A stretch of DNA of 64,000 nucleotides, taken from assembly GCA_023429135.1 (NCBI GenBank), contig JAEYWD010000006.1:73604-137603 (forward strand). The letters are read 5' to 3'. The DNA is from Bacteroidota bacterium (lineage in GTDB: Bacteria > Bacteroidota > Bacteroidia > Bacteroidales > JAAUTT01). Made by a program: the position numbers and the translations under genes. Shown in pieces: positions 16,170-25,396 of this stretch (positions are counted from its first letter, which is position 1; each line of letters starts with the position of its first letter). The notes beneath the pieces are model-generated. The model saw only the letters and a program-made list of their open reading frames with translations. It made no database searches and had not been told where the DNA came from.

Positions 16170-17873
16170 ATGAAAAAAATTGAAAAGATGAAAAACAAAT
16201 TAAAATATTTATATGTAGCTGCTGTTTTTTCAGCAGTATCGTGCAGTGAAAGCTTTTTGGACAATCAGCCAATTACAACCCAAACAGCCCAGGGTTATTT
16301 TCAAACGCCAAAGAATGCCCTTGAGGGGTTAACCGGCTGTTATAATGGGCTTTTGCTAGATGGTTGGGCCAATTTGTATTTTATTTCTACCATAGCCTCC
16401 GATGAAGCCTTTGCCGGAGGAGGCCAGGGAGAAGCTTCTTCGGGCGTGCCATTCGGTTGGGACGAATTTAAAGAAGGTGGGGCCCTGAACCAGAACACCG
16501 ATATATGGAAAAATCGATATACTGGTATTTTCAGGTGTAATTCCCTGCTTGAAAATTTGAGCACTGTAAATTGGGGCGACAATACTTCTTTGTCAAAGCA
16601 ATATGAAGCCGAAGCTCGTTTTCTGAGAGCTTATTTCTATTTTGATTTAGCTCGCTTTTTCGGAAAAGTGCCATTGATAACCACTTCTGTTGTTGATATT
16701 AAAACCAAGCAGGCAGATCCCAAAGAGGTTTATGCCCTGATTGCTGCTGATCTGAAATTTGCTATCGAAAACTTACCTGCAACATCTTACGGTGCAACAG
16801 GTTCTGCCCCTTCCGGGCATGCTACAAAATGGGCTGCTGAATCACTACTGACCCGGGTATTTCTTTTCTATACCGGTCGTTATTCTCAAGCGGATCTCGT
16901 TGGAGAGGTTACCAAAGATCAAGCATTGGCTTATGTTGAAGATGTAATTGCCAATAGTGGTCATGGCCTCATTAGTGAATTTAAAAATCTCTGGCCGGTA
17001 TCTACTATTTCAGGAACCGGGACTTATGCAGGCGAAGACAACAAAGAAACCGTTTTTGCCATAAAATACACCTGGGGCTCTCATTGGAATGCAGGTAATA
17101 ATAAATGGCTGATCAGCATGGGACTTCGCTGGCACGATGGTAATCCATATCCTTATTCCTGGGGTTGGGGACAAGCAATTATTACAAAGAAATACGGGGA
17201 AGGTGTTTATGAGGCAGGCGATCTCCGTAAAATGTCAACCGTTATTTCTGTAGCCGATGAACTCAAGAATTCAACAAGTACAATAGATCCGAATAGTGGT
17301 ACTATTAATCCTACGGGAGCTCCGTTTAATGCTAATCAGTTTGCCGATTATACGGGATATTTTAATAAAAAGTATGTGCCTTTGAGTGTTCCGAAGGTTG
17401 ATAAAAATACCGGCAAATATAAATTTTTCGAATTTCCTTTGAGCATTGAGGATAGTAATAGCGCCCAGGTTGATCAAGCACAGGATTGGGTGATTATCCG
17501 GTTCGCCGACGTATTACTCATGGCTGCCGAATTAGGATCTCCAAATGCTCAGAAATATCTGGATGAGATACGCGACAGGGCTTTTGGCGATCAAACACAT
17601 CGGGTTACAATATCAATTGACAATATAAGAAAAGAGCGTCAGCGTGAACTGGCCCTCGAAGGTATCAGGTACTGGGATTTGCTTCGCTACGGATCTAATG
17701 TTGCTGCCCAGGAAATCAATACCTCTGAAGTGGTTAAGGAAGGCGGAGTTAATAAAACCAAAAACATTGTTTTTGACACTCAAAAAGATGGCCTGTTCCA
17801 GATACCAAGAGATGAGATAGATAAGTCAGTAATTGATGGTGTTGAATATTTAGTACAGAACCCAGGGTGGTAA
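16170..17873 (+). CDS. susD-like: SusD/RagB-family surface glycan-binding lipoprotein
   Basis: This is the substrate-capturing lid of the SusC transporter. The frame is open from 16098, but the export signal with lipobox (YLYVAAVFSAVSC) fits a start at ATG 16170 or 16188; 16170 is used here (567 residues) and 16188 is equally plausible. After the acylated cysteine come the SusD N-terminal TPR region (SFLDNQPITTQTAQGYF, GCYNGL, EARFLRAYFYFDLARFFGKVPL) and the C-terminal RagB signature (IRKERQRELALEGIRYWDLLRYG, FQIPRDEI). Conserved aromatic residues in TWGSHWNAGNN and RWHDGNPYPYSWGWGQ may belong to the glycan site. It follows susC by about 70-90 nt. Confidence 0.96.
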   Translation: MKKIEKMKNKLKYLYVAAVFSAVSCSESFLDNQPITTQTAQGYFQTPKNALEGLTGCYNGLLLDGWANLYFISTIASDEAFAGGGQGEASSGVPFGWDEFKEGGALNQNTDIWKNRYTGIFRCNSLLENLSTVNWGDNTSLSKQYEAEARFLRAYFYFDLARFFGKVPLITTSVVDIKTKQADPKEVYALIAADLKFAIENLPATSYGATGSAPSGHATKWAAESLLTRVFLFYTGRYSQADLVGEVTKDQALAYVEDVIANSGHGLISEFKNLWPVSTISGTGTYAGEDNKETVFAIKYTWGSHWNAGNNKWLISMGLRWHDGNPYPYSWGWGQAIITKKYGEGVYEAGDLRKMSTVISVADELKNSTSTIDPNSGTINPTGAPFNANQFADYTGYFNKKYVPLSVPKVDKNTGKYKFFEFPLSIEDSNSAQVDQAQDWVIIRFADVLLMAAELGSPNAQKYLDEIRDRAFGDQTHRVTISIDNIRKERQRELALEGIRYWDLLRYGSNVAAQEINTSEVVKEGGVNKTKNIVFDTQKDGLFQIPRDEIDKSVIDGVEYLVQNPGW

Positions 17874-17891
17874 CTTTTAAATTCTAAAACT

Positions 17892-18725
17892 ATGAAAATA
17901 AGTAAAATTCTATATTTCGCATTTGGATTAGCCATACTGGTGAGTGCATGCGATCCGATTGAAGATGAATACACTTTGGGCAGTGTCCTGTCCGAAAATG
18001 AAGTTTCTGCTGGTATATCGGTCGCAACTGAACAGCCGGGCAATAACAAATTGATCCTTAAAAATAATTTATCCAGTATTGCCGGTAAGTGGGACTATGG
18101 AACGGGAAGTTCGTTGAAAAAGGATTTGGAAGTAGTTGTACCTCCAGGTACTTATAATGTGAAATTTACCGCATTGTGCGATGGCGGTGTTGTCACTGTG
18201 ACAAAAACCGTTGAAGTAACAAAAGTGGATTTCGAGTTGGATATTGAGTGGACAAAACTTTGCGGAACTCCTGCTGATGGAGGCAAAACATGGGTTTGGG
18301 CTACCGGTAATCCTACAAACGCGCTATTTGGCAACGGAGGAGAATTCATGACATCTCCTGAATGGTGGAAAGGTAATGCGGCAGAATTAGGTGATGCCGG
18401 TTTGTATGATGAAATGAAGTTTACTTACACTGGTGTAGACCTGATTGACAAATCCGATGCATCAACTGTTGTAACTACAACACCTGGTAAATTTACGCTT
18501 GATAACAAAACAAAATCTGTTTCAGGACGCGCTATTGAAGGAACTTTAGAGCTTCCTTTCTATCCTATGGGCAAAAAATTAGATGATCCGTCTAAATTTG
18601 CCAATCCTTACAAGTTTGAACTGGTTAAGCTTACCGCAGATGAAATGACATTGCGTTTAAGAGGTAACGGTGGAGGCTGGGGGATTATCTATTTGTTAAA
18701 ACGTAAAGGGTATACCTATCCTTAG
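17892..18725 (+). CDS. Third surface lipoprotein of the Sus unit (SusE/F position)
   Basis: The 277 residues start with a lipoprotein signal (YFAFGLAILVSAC, Cys20). Next comes a beta-sandwich resembling PKD/Ig-like domains (about 45-110: LEVVVPPGTYNVKFTALCDGG), then a C-terminal Trp/Gly-rich domain (EWTKLCGTPADGGKTWVWAT; EFMTSPEWWKG) ending in RLRGNGGGWGIIYLLKRKG. The place after SusD and the architecture suit a surface glycan-binding protein. The C-terminal domain resembles lipocalin-like sheets found in such proteins, but I cannot name its family. It starts 18 nt after susD and is followed by a terminator, so the three genes form one unit. Confidence 0.8.
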   Translation: MKISKILYFAFGLAILVSACDPIEDEYTLGSVLSENEVSAGISVATEQPGNNKLILKNNLSSIAGKWDYGTGSSLKKDLEVVVPPGTYNVKFTALCDGGVVTVTKTVEVTKVDFELDIEWTKLCGTPADGGKTWVWATGNPTNALFGNGGEFMTSPEWWKGNAAELGDAGLYDEMKFTYTGVDLIDKSDASTVVTTTPGKFTLDNKTKSVSGRAIEGTLELPFYPMGKKLDDPSKFANPYKFELVKLTADEMTLRLRGNGGGWGIIYLLKRKGYTYP

Positions 18726-18751
18726 GATTATTAAATAATTAGTCTGACAAT

Positions 18752-18791
18752 GGCTGTCCAAAGGGTAAAGACCTGGCGGGCAGCCTTTTTT
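18752..18791 (+). terminator. Terminator of the susC-susD operon
   Basis: GGCTGTCC pairs with GGGCAGCC (one G-U pair) around an 18-nt loop, followed by TTTTTT. It lies 27 nt after the last Sus gene and separates it from the enzyme operon. From here to 18913 I see no further feature. Confidence 0.85.
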
Positions 18792-18913
18792 AATCTTATC
18801 CATTTTTAAGATATTTTGCCACATTTCCTCCTGATCGGATCTCCCTTTCACATTCCCCAATATTCCATTTACCTTAAGAAGCTCTGAAATATTAAAGATT
18901 TAGACCATATGAT

Positions 18914-18975
18914 AGAATCTCAAAGATATTAGAGATTATTTTAAAGATGGTGAAGATTGATTAAATATACTTTTG
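18914..18975 (+). promoter_or_regulatory. Conserved operator and promoter of the enzyme operon
   Basis: 18914-18946 matches the operator at 12500-12532 at 28 of 33 positions without gaps (CTCAAAGA core, GAGATTATTTT, AAG). TACTTTTG (18968-18975), a TAnnTTTG box, starts 49 nt after the CTC, the identical spacing. The start codon of the first enzyme gene is 73 nt downstream of the box. Confidence 0.65.
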
Positions 18976-19047
18976 CTGATAATAGCTTAACCGGTGAGAA
19001 TTAACTTACCTATTAACAACAGCTACAACTGAACTTAAAACAAAAAA

Positions 19048-20637
19048 ATGAACCGTCTATTTTTTTTTATCTTAACCAGTCTCACAACCATTTCTGTTTT
19101 TGCGCAGAACAAAACAAACAAAAGAAATGAAATCCCTCAAAGGATAATTAGTATTGATTTTACTTCCGAAAAGGGACCTTTAAACACTTTCTTCAAGGAA
19201 TGCGTTGGCGCCGGGCGTGCAAATGAAGGCTTACGGGCCGACTGGCAGCAACAGCTCGCCTATGTGCACAAAGAATGCGGTTTCAGGTATATCCGCATGC
19301 ACGGGCTCTTAACCGACGATATGGCTGTCTACAAAGAAGATAAAAACGGAAAACCGCAATACAACTTTATGTATGTGGATGCACTTTTTGATTATTTGCT
19401 AAGTATAGGCATGAAACCCTTTGTTGAATTAGGCTTTATGCCTTCCGCACTTGCAAGTGGCCCTCAAACTATTTTTTGGTGGCGAGGCAATGTAACCCCT
19501 CCAAAAGATTATGAGAAATGGGGAGCCCTAATCCGAAATCTTACAGAGCATTTTACTGAACGTTATGGCGTCGACGAGGTAAAGACCTGGTACTTTGAAG
19601 TTTGGAATGAACCCAATTTGTCGCCAGGTTTCTGGTCGTCTACCCAGGAGGAATATTTTAAACTATACAAATATAGCGTAGATGCTGTTAAGAGTGTTAA
19701 TTCATCCTATCGTGTAGGTGGGCCTGGAACTGCAGGGGCTGCATGGGAAAGCGAAATGATTGATTTTTGTGTTAACAATAAGCTTCCCATCGATTTTATA
19801 AGCACTCATTCATATGGTGTAAAACAAGGCTTTCTCGATGAATTTGGAAATTCTGGGACTGTACTTGCTAAAGAGCCAATGAGTGTTAGTGGCGATGTTC
19901 TTCAATCGCGGCAGGAAATTGCAACTTCCAGAATGCCCAATCTCGAATTACATTACACGGAATGGAGCTCTTCTTACACTCCTTCCGACCCTGTTCACGA
20001 CAGTTATCACGAAGCTGCTTATATCCTGCAAAAATTAAAACAGGTAGGAAATTCGGTAAACTCTATGTCGTACTGGGTATTCACCGATATTTTCGAAGAA
20101 TCGGCCCCCCGCTTCGAACCTTTTCACGGTGGATTTGGATTGTTAACCATCCAGGGAATTAACAAACCTGCATTTTATGCTTACCAGTTCCTGAACCGAC
20201 TCGGTGACACCGAACTTGTAAACAGCGATTCTACTTCCTGGGTTTGCAGGGATTCAAAAGGGAATGTACAGATCCTGGCCTGGGATTTTACAAACACACA
20301 CCCGGGCGACTCAGTTAATAACCAGAAATACTATATCCGGGACCTGCCTTCAAAATCGAAAGGGAAATTAAAGATTAACGTTTCTAAAATTCCCGAAGGA
20401 ACCTATGCATTGCAGATTTTCAAAGTGGGTTACAGATGCAACGATGCATATTCTACCTACCTTTCCATGGGCCAACCTTTACAGCTCAAAAGGGTTCAGG
20501 TAGAAGAAATTAAGAAGCAAAACGACGGAGCCCCTGTTTTAAGCGAAATTGTCACTGTAAAGGCTGGGAATTCATTTTCGAAAGACCTGGATATCAGGGA
20601 AAATGATGTGTATTTCTTAAATTTAATTAAGCTATAA
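19048..20637 (+). CDS. GH39-family glycosidase (beta-xylosidase-like)
   Basis: The 529 residues begin with a signal peptide (to about residue 20, SVFAQ), followed by a GH39 TIM barrel and a C-terminal beta-sandwich. The acid/base Glu188 lies in FEVWNEPN and the nucleophile Glu305 in HYTEWSSSY, both clan A positions; RYIRMHGLLTDD and FISTHSYG also match the family. GH39 members are retaining beta-xylosidases, alpha-L-iduronidases or, in some cases, arabinose-releasing enzymes; the exact linkage is not decided here. It is the first gene of the enzyme operon, 73 nt below the conserved promoter, and would act in the periplasm. Confidence 0.9.
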   Translation: MNRLFFFILTSLTTISVFAQNKTNKRNEIPQRIISIDFTSEKGPLNTFFKECVGAGRANEGLRADWQQQLAYVHKECGFRYIRMHGLLTDDMAVYKEDKNGKPQYNFMYVDALFDYLLSIGMKPFVELGFMPSALASGPQTIFWWRGNVTPPKDYEKWGALIRNLTEHFTERYGVDEVKTWYFEVWNEPNLSPGFWSSTQEEYFKLYKYSVDAVKSVNSSYRVGGPGTAGAAWESEMIDFCVNNKLPIDFISTHSYGVKQGFLDEFGNSGTVLAKEPMSVSGDVLQSRQEIATSRMPNLELHYTEWSSSYTPSDPVHDSYHEAAYILQKLKQVGNSVNSMSYWVFTDIFEESAPRFEPFHGGFGLLTIQGINKPAFYAYQFLNRLGDTELVNSDSTSWVCRDSKGNVQILAWDFTNTHPGDSVNNQKYYIRDLPSKSKGKLKINVSKIPEGTYALQIFKVGYRCNDAYSTYLSMGQPLQLKRVQVEEIKKQNDGAPVLSEIVTVKAGNSFSKDLDIRENDVYFLNLIKL

Positions 20638-20687
20638 ACTTTCAGAACATCACAAGGAACCGGTATTAACCCTGATCTTAATTAACT

Positions 20688-22730
20688 ATGAAGAAAATTT
20701 TTAACTTTTTAATAATTTCCGCCCTTATTTTCCTGGCTAATCTTGCAGGAAACGCACAGCAACTTTATGTAGGCGCAAATTACCATCCTCATGATGATAA
20801 AAACACCGAAAAGATAAAAAAAGACATTCAGCTTATGAAAGCTGCCGGGCTGAACGTCGTTCGTATGGGACATCTGGCGTGGGACAGCTACGAACCTTCC
20901 GAAGGAAAATTCGACTTTGCCTGGTTCGATAAAGTAATGGATATGATGAATGAGGCAGATATAAAGGTTATCCTCGATATTGCCATTCGCCCCGCTCCTA
21001 TCTGGCTGCACCAAAAGTTCCCTTCCATCGACATTGTTGACGTTAATGGCGATGTCCATTATCCGAATCATCGGTATATGGACGACGTTGGCGACCCCAA
21101 TTACCAGAAATATGCCATCCGCTATGCAGATTCTCTGTCGCATCATTATGGAAAACACCCGGCATTGCTGGCTTTCGGGATTGATAATGAATCGGGCGAC
21201 GGTCCAATTTCGTACTCCGAAACAGTGCGTCTCAGGTTTATCGAATGGCTGAAAAGGAAGTACAAAAACCTTGAAAACCTGAACAAAGCCTGGGCAACCC
21301 AACGATGGTCGAGGAGGATAAACCAGTTTGAAGAAGTTAGCCTTCCTGTAGCCACACATAACAACGATGTACCTGAAAGAATGCTCGATTTCCGGCGTTT
21401 TATCTCCGATGAAGTAACCCAGCTTCTCTTTAAAGTCCTGGATAAAGTTAATGAAAATGCTCCAAATGCTTTAACAAACACCAATGCATGGTATTACAGC
21501 AACCTCAAATATTTCGATTATTCCGCCATTGCATATTCGGGTAAAATGACACGGGAAGGCTGTGGTTTCTATCCGGGAAACTCATTAACCACCAACTGGG
21601 GTGTTATGAGTGCTTTGTTTGGCATTACTCGTATCCAGTTCGAGAGTACCAACCCGTTCTGGTGCAACGAGTTTACCTCCATGACTGCTGTACCGAATTC
21701 CATCCGAAAATCGGCGTATGCAACCTTAATGTATGGAAACCAAATGGTTTGCGGATGGACCTGGCAGAGCATGTGGGCAGGCGAGGAACAATACCTTCAA
21801 GGCATGGTCGACTGGGACGGTAAACCTAACCGAAAGTATTATGAATACGCGAGAATAGCTAAAGAATTTAAAAAGATAGAAAAATTCTTCCCTTATAAAC
21901 TTCAGGCAGAGGTTGGATTAGCTTTTTCATTCCCAAGCCAGATTGCCAGCAGCTACTTTCCGGAGCAGCATGACAGCCAGGTTCAATCGTGCTTCAATAT
22001 GTTCTACTACCGGAACATGGATGCCCGCATGGTTGAAATAAGCCGGAGCAGCCTGAACTACAAATTACTAATTATCCCGGGTGTTGCAGTAATGGATGAA
22101 GTAACCGCCAATAAAATCCGTGATTATGTAAAGAATGGCGGCACAGTAATAATGACAAGCAACTCGGCCATTGTAGACGAAACCGGACAGGTTTTTGCCT
22201 CCACCCATCCAGGCAGATTGAGTGATGTATTCGGTATAAGAGTAAGTAGTTTCGAAGAAACAGAAACAATGAATGAAGTTTCCCGGAAGTTGTACAAGGG
22301 AAAAAAACTCGAATTTACATACAAAGGAAAAAGCATCGACACGGAATCTGCACGTTTTGACGTAATCGAACCCAAAGGCGCTGAAGTTTTAGGCAGCATT
22401 ACCAGCCTGGATAAGGATTACCCAACAATGACCATGAACAAGTATGGAAAAGGGAAGGCTATTTATCTGGGTTTACCGGCAAATGGCAGTGTGCTCGGTC
22501 CCTTGCTCGACGACATTATAGATGAGCTCGGTATTAAAAAAGGCCCGGAAGTACCTTCAGGAGTAATGGCGCGCCAAACAGACAGAAACCATTTTTTATA
22601 TCTGAACACCACCGGCGAACCTAAGGAAATTCCATTAAAAGGCAACGCACGGAGTATTCTTTTTGACAAGGATTATAAAGGTAATTTCACCCTCGCACCT
22701 TACGAACCGGAATTTATTGAGATAAAATGA
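20688..22730 (+). CDS. Divergent GH42-family beta-galactosidase-like enzyme
   Basis: The 680 residues carry a signal peptide and a GH42 barrel: YVGANYHPHDD, KAAGLNVVRMGHLAWDSYEP, RPAPIWLHQKFP. The acid/base Glu168 is in FGIDNES, where GH42 usually has WQIDNEP. The likely nucleophile Glu319 lies in IQFESTNPFW, a changed form of the usual MEIQPGPVNW. A glutamine-amidotransferase-like trimerisation domain follows (KLLIIPGVAVMDEVTANKIRDYV, NGGTVIMTSNS) and a small C-terminal beta domain. The altered active-site frame suggests a specificity other than simple beta-1,4-galactose. A second, canonical GH42 closes the operon. Confidence 0.85.
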   Translation: MKKIFNFLIISALIFLANLAGNAQQLYVGANYHPHDDKNTEKIKKDIQLMKAAGLNVVRMGHLAWDSYEPSEGKFDFAWFDKVMDMMNEADIKVILDIAIRPAPIWLHQKFPSIDIVDVNGDVHYPNHRYMDDVGDPNYQKYAIRYADSLSHHYGKHPALLAFGIDNESGDGPISYSETVRLRFIEWLKRKYKNLENLNKAWATQRWSRRINQFEEVSLPVATHNNDVPERMLDFRRFISDEVTQLLFKVLDKVNENAPNALTNTNAWYYSNLKYFDYSAIAYSGKMTREGCGFYPGNSLTTNWGVMSALFGITRIQFESTNPFWCNEFTSMTAVPNSIRKSAYATLMYGNQMVCGWTWQSMWAGEEQYLQGMVDWDGKPNRKYYEYARIAKEFKKIEKFFPYKLQAEVGLAFSFPSQIASSYFPEQHDSQVQSCFNMFYYRNMDARMVEISRSSLNYKLLIIPGVAVMDEVTANKIRDYVKNGGTVIMTSNSAIVDETGQVFASTHPGRLSDVFGIRVSSFEETETMNEVSRKLYKGKKLEFTYKGKSIDTESARFDVIEPKGAEVLGSITSLDKDYPTMTMNKYGKGKAIYLGLPANGSVLGPLLDDIIDELGIKKGPEVPSGVMARQTDRNHFLYLNTTGEPKEIPLKGNARSILFDKDYKGNFTLAPYEPEFIEIK

Positions 22731-22867
22731 AATTTATTGACCATGCTAATTTCGACAAGAATCATATTCAAATATTTAAAACATTACGAACACTAAAAAC
22801 ACTCATAATAATAGCATTGCTCATTCAATTTTCAGAATTTACCAAAGACTACAATGAACGCAACTAA
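22727..22867 (+). CDS. Possible 46-residue hydrophobic small protein or coupling ORF
   Basis: The ATG overlaps the stop of the GH42 gene in an ATGA, and the TAA lies 13 nt inside the downstream permease gene. The product would be a short basic peptide with one hydrophobic stretch (TLKTLIIIALLIQF). The arrangement would couple translation of the two flanking genes. No homolog is recognised, so it may be chance. Confidence 0.3.
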   Translation: MKFIDHANFDKNHIQIFKTLRTLKTLIIIALLIQFSEFTKDYNERN

Positions 22868-25352
22868 CTTAAAAATTATCATCAGAAGCATGAGGAAACA
22901 GAAACTACCCAGCTTACTGAGTATTGCCGTTTTGACTGCCGGTATGGTTTCGTTTATGCTCATCTACTTTTATATCAGCTACGAGAAAAATTTCGACCGC
23001 TCGTGGGCCGATGCTGACAGGATCTACCGTGTCACCCTGAACAAAACATTGTCCGATGGAACCATTTCTAAAAACGCAGGTAATTATCAGGCCCTGGGGT
23101 GGGTAATGAGCAGCGAAATACCGGGTGTGGAGTATTCTACAAGTCTTTGGGAAGACAATATTATGGCCTATACTCACGAAAACTTCATGACTGATGTTAA
23201 ATTCTTCTGGGGGGATGCTTCGTTTTTTAAGGTTTTTAATCTCCGGTTCCTGTCGGGCGACGGGCAGAACCCGTTTCCAACCATCCAGTCGATGGTAATT
23301 TCAGAGTCGGCTGCCCGCAAATTGTTCGGGAACGAAGATCCTATCGGTAAAAGCTTCAAAATTAATGAAGGATGGGAGTTTTTTGTGTCGGGTGTTTTTG
23401 CTGATATCCCGGAAGACAGTCACCTGAAAGCTGATATTCTTGGAACCTGTAACCAGTTGTTTTACTTCTTCAGTCATTTCGACAACAACACTTCAACACT
23501 GAAAACAGATACCGAAACCAAATCGTGGTTACCCGATGCCTCCCAGTCGTGGCTGTGGACCGATCCAAACGCCTATGCTTATGTAAAGCTCAAAAAGGGA
23601 GCATCGGTTGAAGGAGTTAGCTCCGGATTTGAAAATATTTACACAAAGTATACCTCCCACCTCTTGTCATCCGGACAAAAATCGGAGTTTATGATGCAAC
23701 CAGTTTCGGAAATTCATACCGGTCCCGCACTGGAACATGAGTTGTCGTCGGGTATCAACAGCAAAACTATAGCAGCATTGTGGGTTGTAGGCATATTGGC
23801 CTTAGTTATGAGCTGGATTATTTTTATCAATTTCCAGATTACCCAAAGCGTTGAAAGGGCAAAAGAAATCGGGCTTAAAAAAGTAACCGGAGCCCGTTCT
23901 TCCGAACTCTCTTTTCAAATTATGTCACAAACAGTTCTCATCAATATTACAGGTATTATAATTGCGTTGATTGTTTTCTTTCCTCTCCGAACAGCTCTCA
24001 GTGAATTTCTTGGTTTGCACCATTTGTTGCCAGTCAGGATCTCCTCTTTGGTAGTTATTGTACTTGTTTTTATGGCAGGTGGAATAATGAGCGGTCTTTA
24101 TCCGGTTTACTTTCTTGTTTCAAAAAATTCACGGTTGTTGCTCGCTAAGAATTTTGTACAGAAGAATGATGGATTTGGCTTAAGGCGAACCCTTGTTGTT
24201 TTTCAGTTCGCAGCGTCTATAGGTTTGCTAATTGCCACCACAGTAATTGTAATGCAGGTTAACTTTATGAAAAACAAAGATATCGGACTGTCAGTTAATC
24301 AAACAGTATATTCCAACATCCCCCTGAGCACGTTAAAGAAGCCAGGAGCAGCCGAACGGATGAAAACATTCCTGGAAGAGGTCAACCGGTTGCCGGGAGT
24401 TGTAAATTCAACCCTGTCGTCGAGTGTTCCCGGGAAAGCCCTCAATTTCCACAGTAACCAGGTTTTTCCAGTCGATGCCCCCGACAAATCCGGTGCAAAT
24501 TACGGCATCCTCACTGTTGAGAATCATTTCGACGAAGTTTACCACCCCAAATTATTAGCAGGGAAATTCTTTTCGGACGATGACCACCCTGGCAGCAAAT
24601 CGTTACTGATCAACATGGAAGCCTGCCAAAAACTAGGATTTAGTTTGGCTCAGTCAGCAGTTGGAAAATTTATAAACGTCAATGCAAGCGATTTCCTTAA
24701 TATCAATAATCAGATTTATCAGATTTGCGGTGTGGTTGAAGATTTTCATCAGGAATCGCCCAGGAAAATCATAGAACCGCTGCTAATTATTAACAGTTTG
24801 CGCTGGAAATACGATGTTGGCTATATTTCTGTGGCATTCGACCCGCATTCGGGTAGTCATATTATGCATGGCTTGAGCGAAAAATGGAAGCAGATTTATC
24901 CCTCCGATCCTTTTGGATTTCGCTTTACGGACCAAACTTACCAGCTTCAGATGCAGAATGACGAAAAACTGGCTGCACTTTTTAGTATTTATACTGCGTT
25001 ATCGGTTTTTCTGGCTATACTGGGTGTGCTGGGACTGGCTTCGAACGCCACAAGGAAACGGATAAAAGAGATTGGGATCCGCAAAGTAAATGGCGCCAGA
25101 GTAGCCGACATTCTTACAATGCTGAATAAAGACATGATAAAATGGATTGCCATTGCTTTTGTAATTGCCGCACCCATTGCCTGGTACGCGATGAATAAAT
25201 GGCTGGAAAACTTCGCCTACAAAACTAATCTAAGCTGGTGGATTTTTGTTGTGGTGGGCCTGCTCACAATGCTAATTGCATTGCTTACGACTGGGCTGCA
25301 AAGCTGGCGTGTAGCCAATAAAAATCCCGTAGAAGCGCTTAGGTATGAATAA
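22854..25352 (+). CDS. ABC-transporter permease of the MacB/FtsX type
   Basis: The 832 residues form the large two-unit version seen in Bacteroidota. An N-terminal helix (about 18-43) is followed by a periplasmic MacB-like domain (FDRSWADADRIYRVTLNKT), three helices with the FtsX motif (RAKEIGLKKVTGARSSELS), a linker helix (TLVVFQFAASIGLLIATTVI), a second periplasmic domain and a C-terminal FtsX unit (RIKEIGIRKVNGARVADIL; NPVEALRYE). Such permeases need a MacB-like ATPase, but none is encoded in this window. It is an odd member of a glycoside-hydrolase operon. It may form a stress or export machine with an ATPase encoded elsewhere, or act with a signalling partner. Confidence 0.93.
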   Translation: MNATNLKIIIRSMRKQKLPSLLSIAVLTAGMVSFMLIYFYISYEKNFDRSWADADRIYRVTLNKTLSDGTISKNAGNYQALGWVMSSEIPGVEYSTSLWEDNIMAYTHENFMTDVKFFWGDASFFKVFNLRFLSGDGQNPFPTIQSMVISESAARKLFGNEDPIGKSFKINEGWEFFVSGVFADIPEDSHLKADILGTCNQLFYFFSHFDNNTSTLKTDTETKSWLPDASQSWLWTDPNAYAYVKLKKGASVEGVSSGFENIYTKYTSHLLSSGQKSEFMMQPVSEIHTGPALEHELSSGINSKTIAALWVVGILALVMSWIIFINFQITQSVERAKEIGLKKVTGARSSELSFQIMSQTVLINITGIIIALIVFFPLRTALSEFLGLHHLLPVRISSLVVIVLVFMAGGIMSGLYPVYFLVSKNSRLLLAKNFVQKNDGFGLRRTLVVFQFAASIGLLIATTVIVMQVNFMKNKDIGLSVNQTVYSNIPLSTLKKPGAAERMKTFLEEVNRLPGVVNSTLSSSVPGKALNFHSNQVFPVDAPDKSGANYGILTVENHFDEVYHPKLLAGKFFSDDDHPGSKSLLINMEACQKLGFSLAQSAVGKFINVNASDFLNINNQIYQICGVVEDFHQESPRKIIEPLLIINSLRWKYDVGYISVAFDPHSGSHIMHGLSEKWKQIYPSDPFGFRFTDQTYQLQMQNDEKLAALFSIYTALSVFLAILGVLGLASNATRKRIKEIGIRKVNGARVADILTMLNKDMIKWIAIAFVIAAPIAWYAMNKWLENFAYKTNLSWWIFVVVGLLTMLIALLTTGLQSWRVANKNPVEALRYE

Positions 25353-25396
25353 TGTGGAAACATAAACAGACAAAATCAGGTACCTAATATAAAAAA

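Noticed and set aside
18797..18894. Open minus-strand frame between the Sus terminator and the enzyme promoter
   Set aside because: It is about 30 codons with no start in a good context, no recognisable domain, and it runs into the terminator; treated as chance.
20709..21359. Long minus-strand ORF (216 codons) under the first GH42 gene
   Set aside because: It is antisense to a clear GH42 catalytic domain, has no family match and is a codon-bias shadow. The same holds for the 201-codon ORF at 28012-28617.
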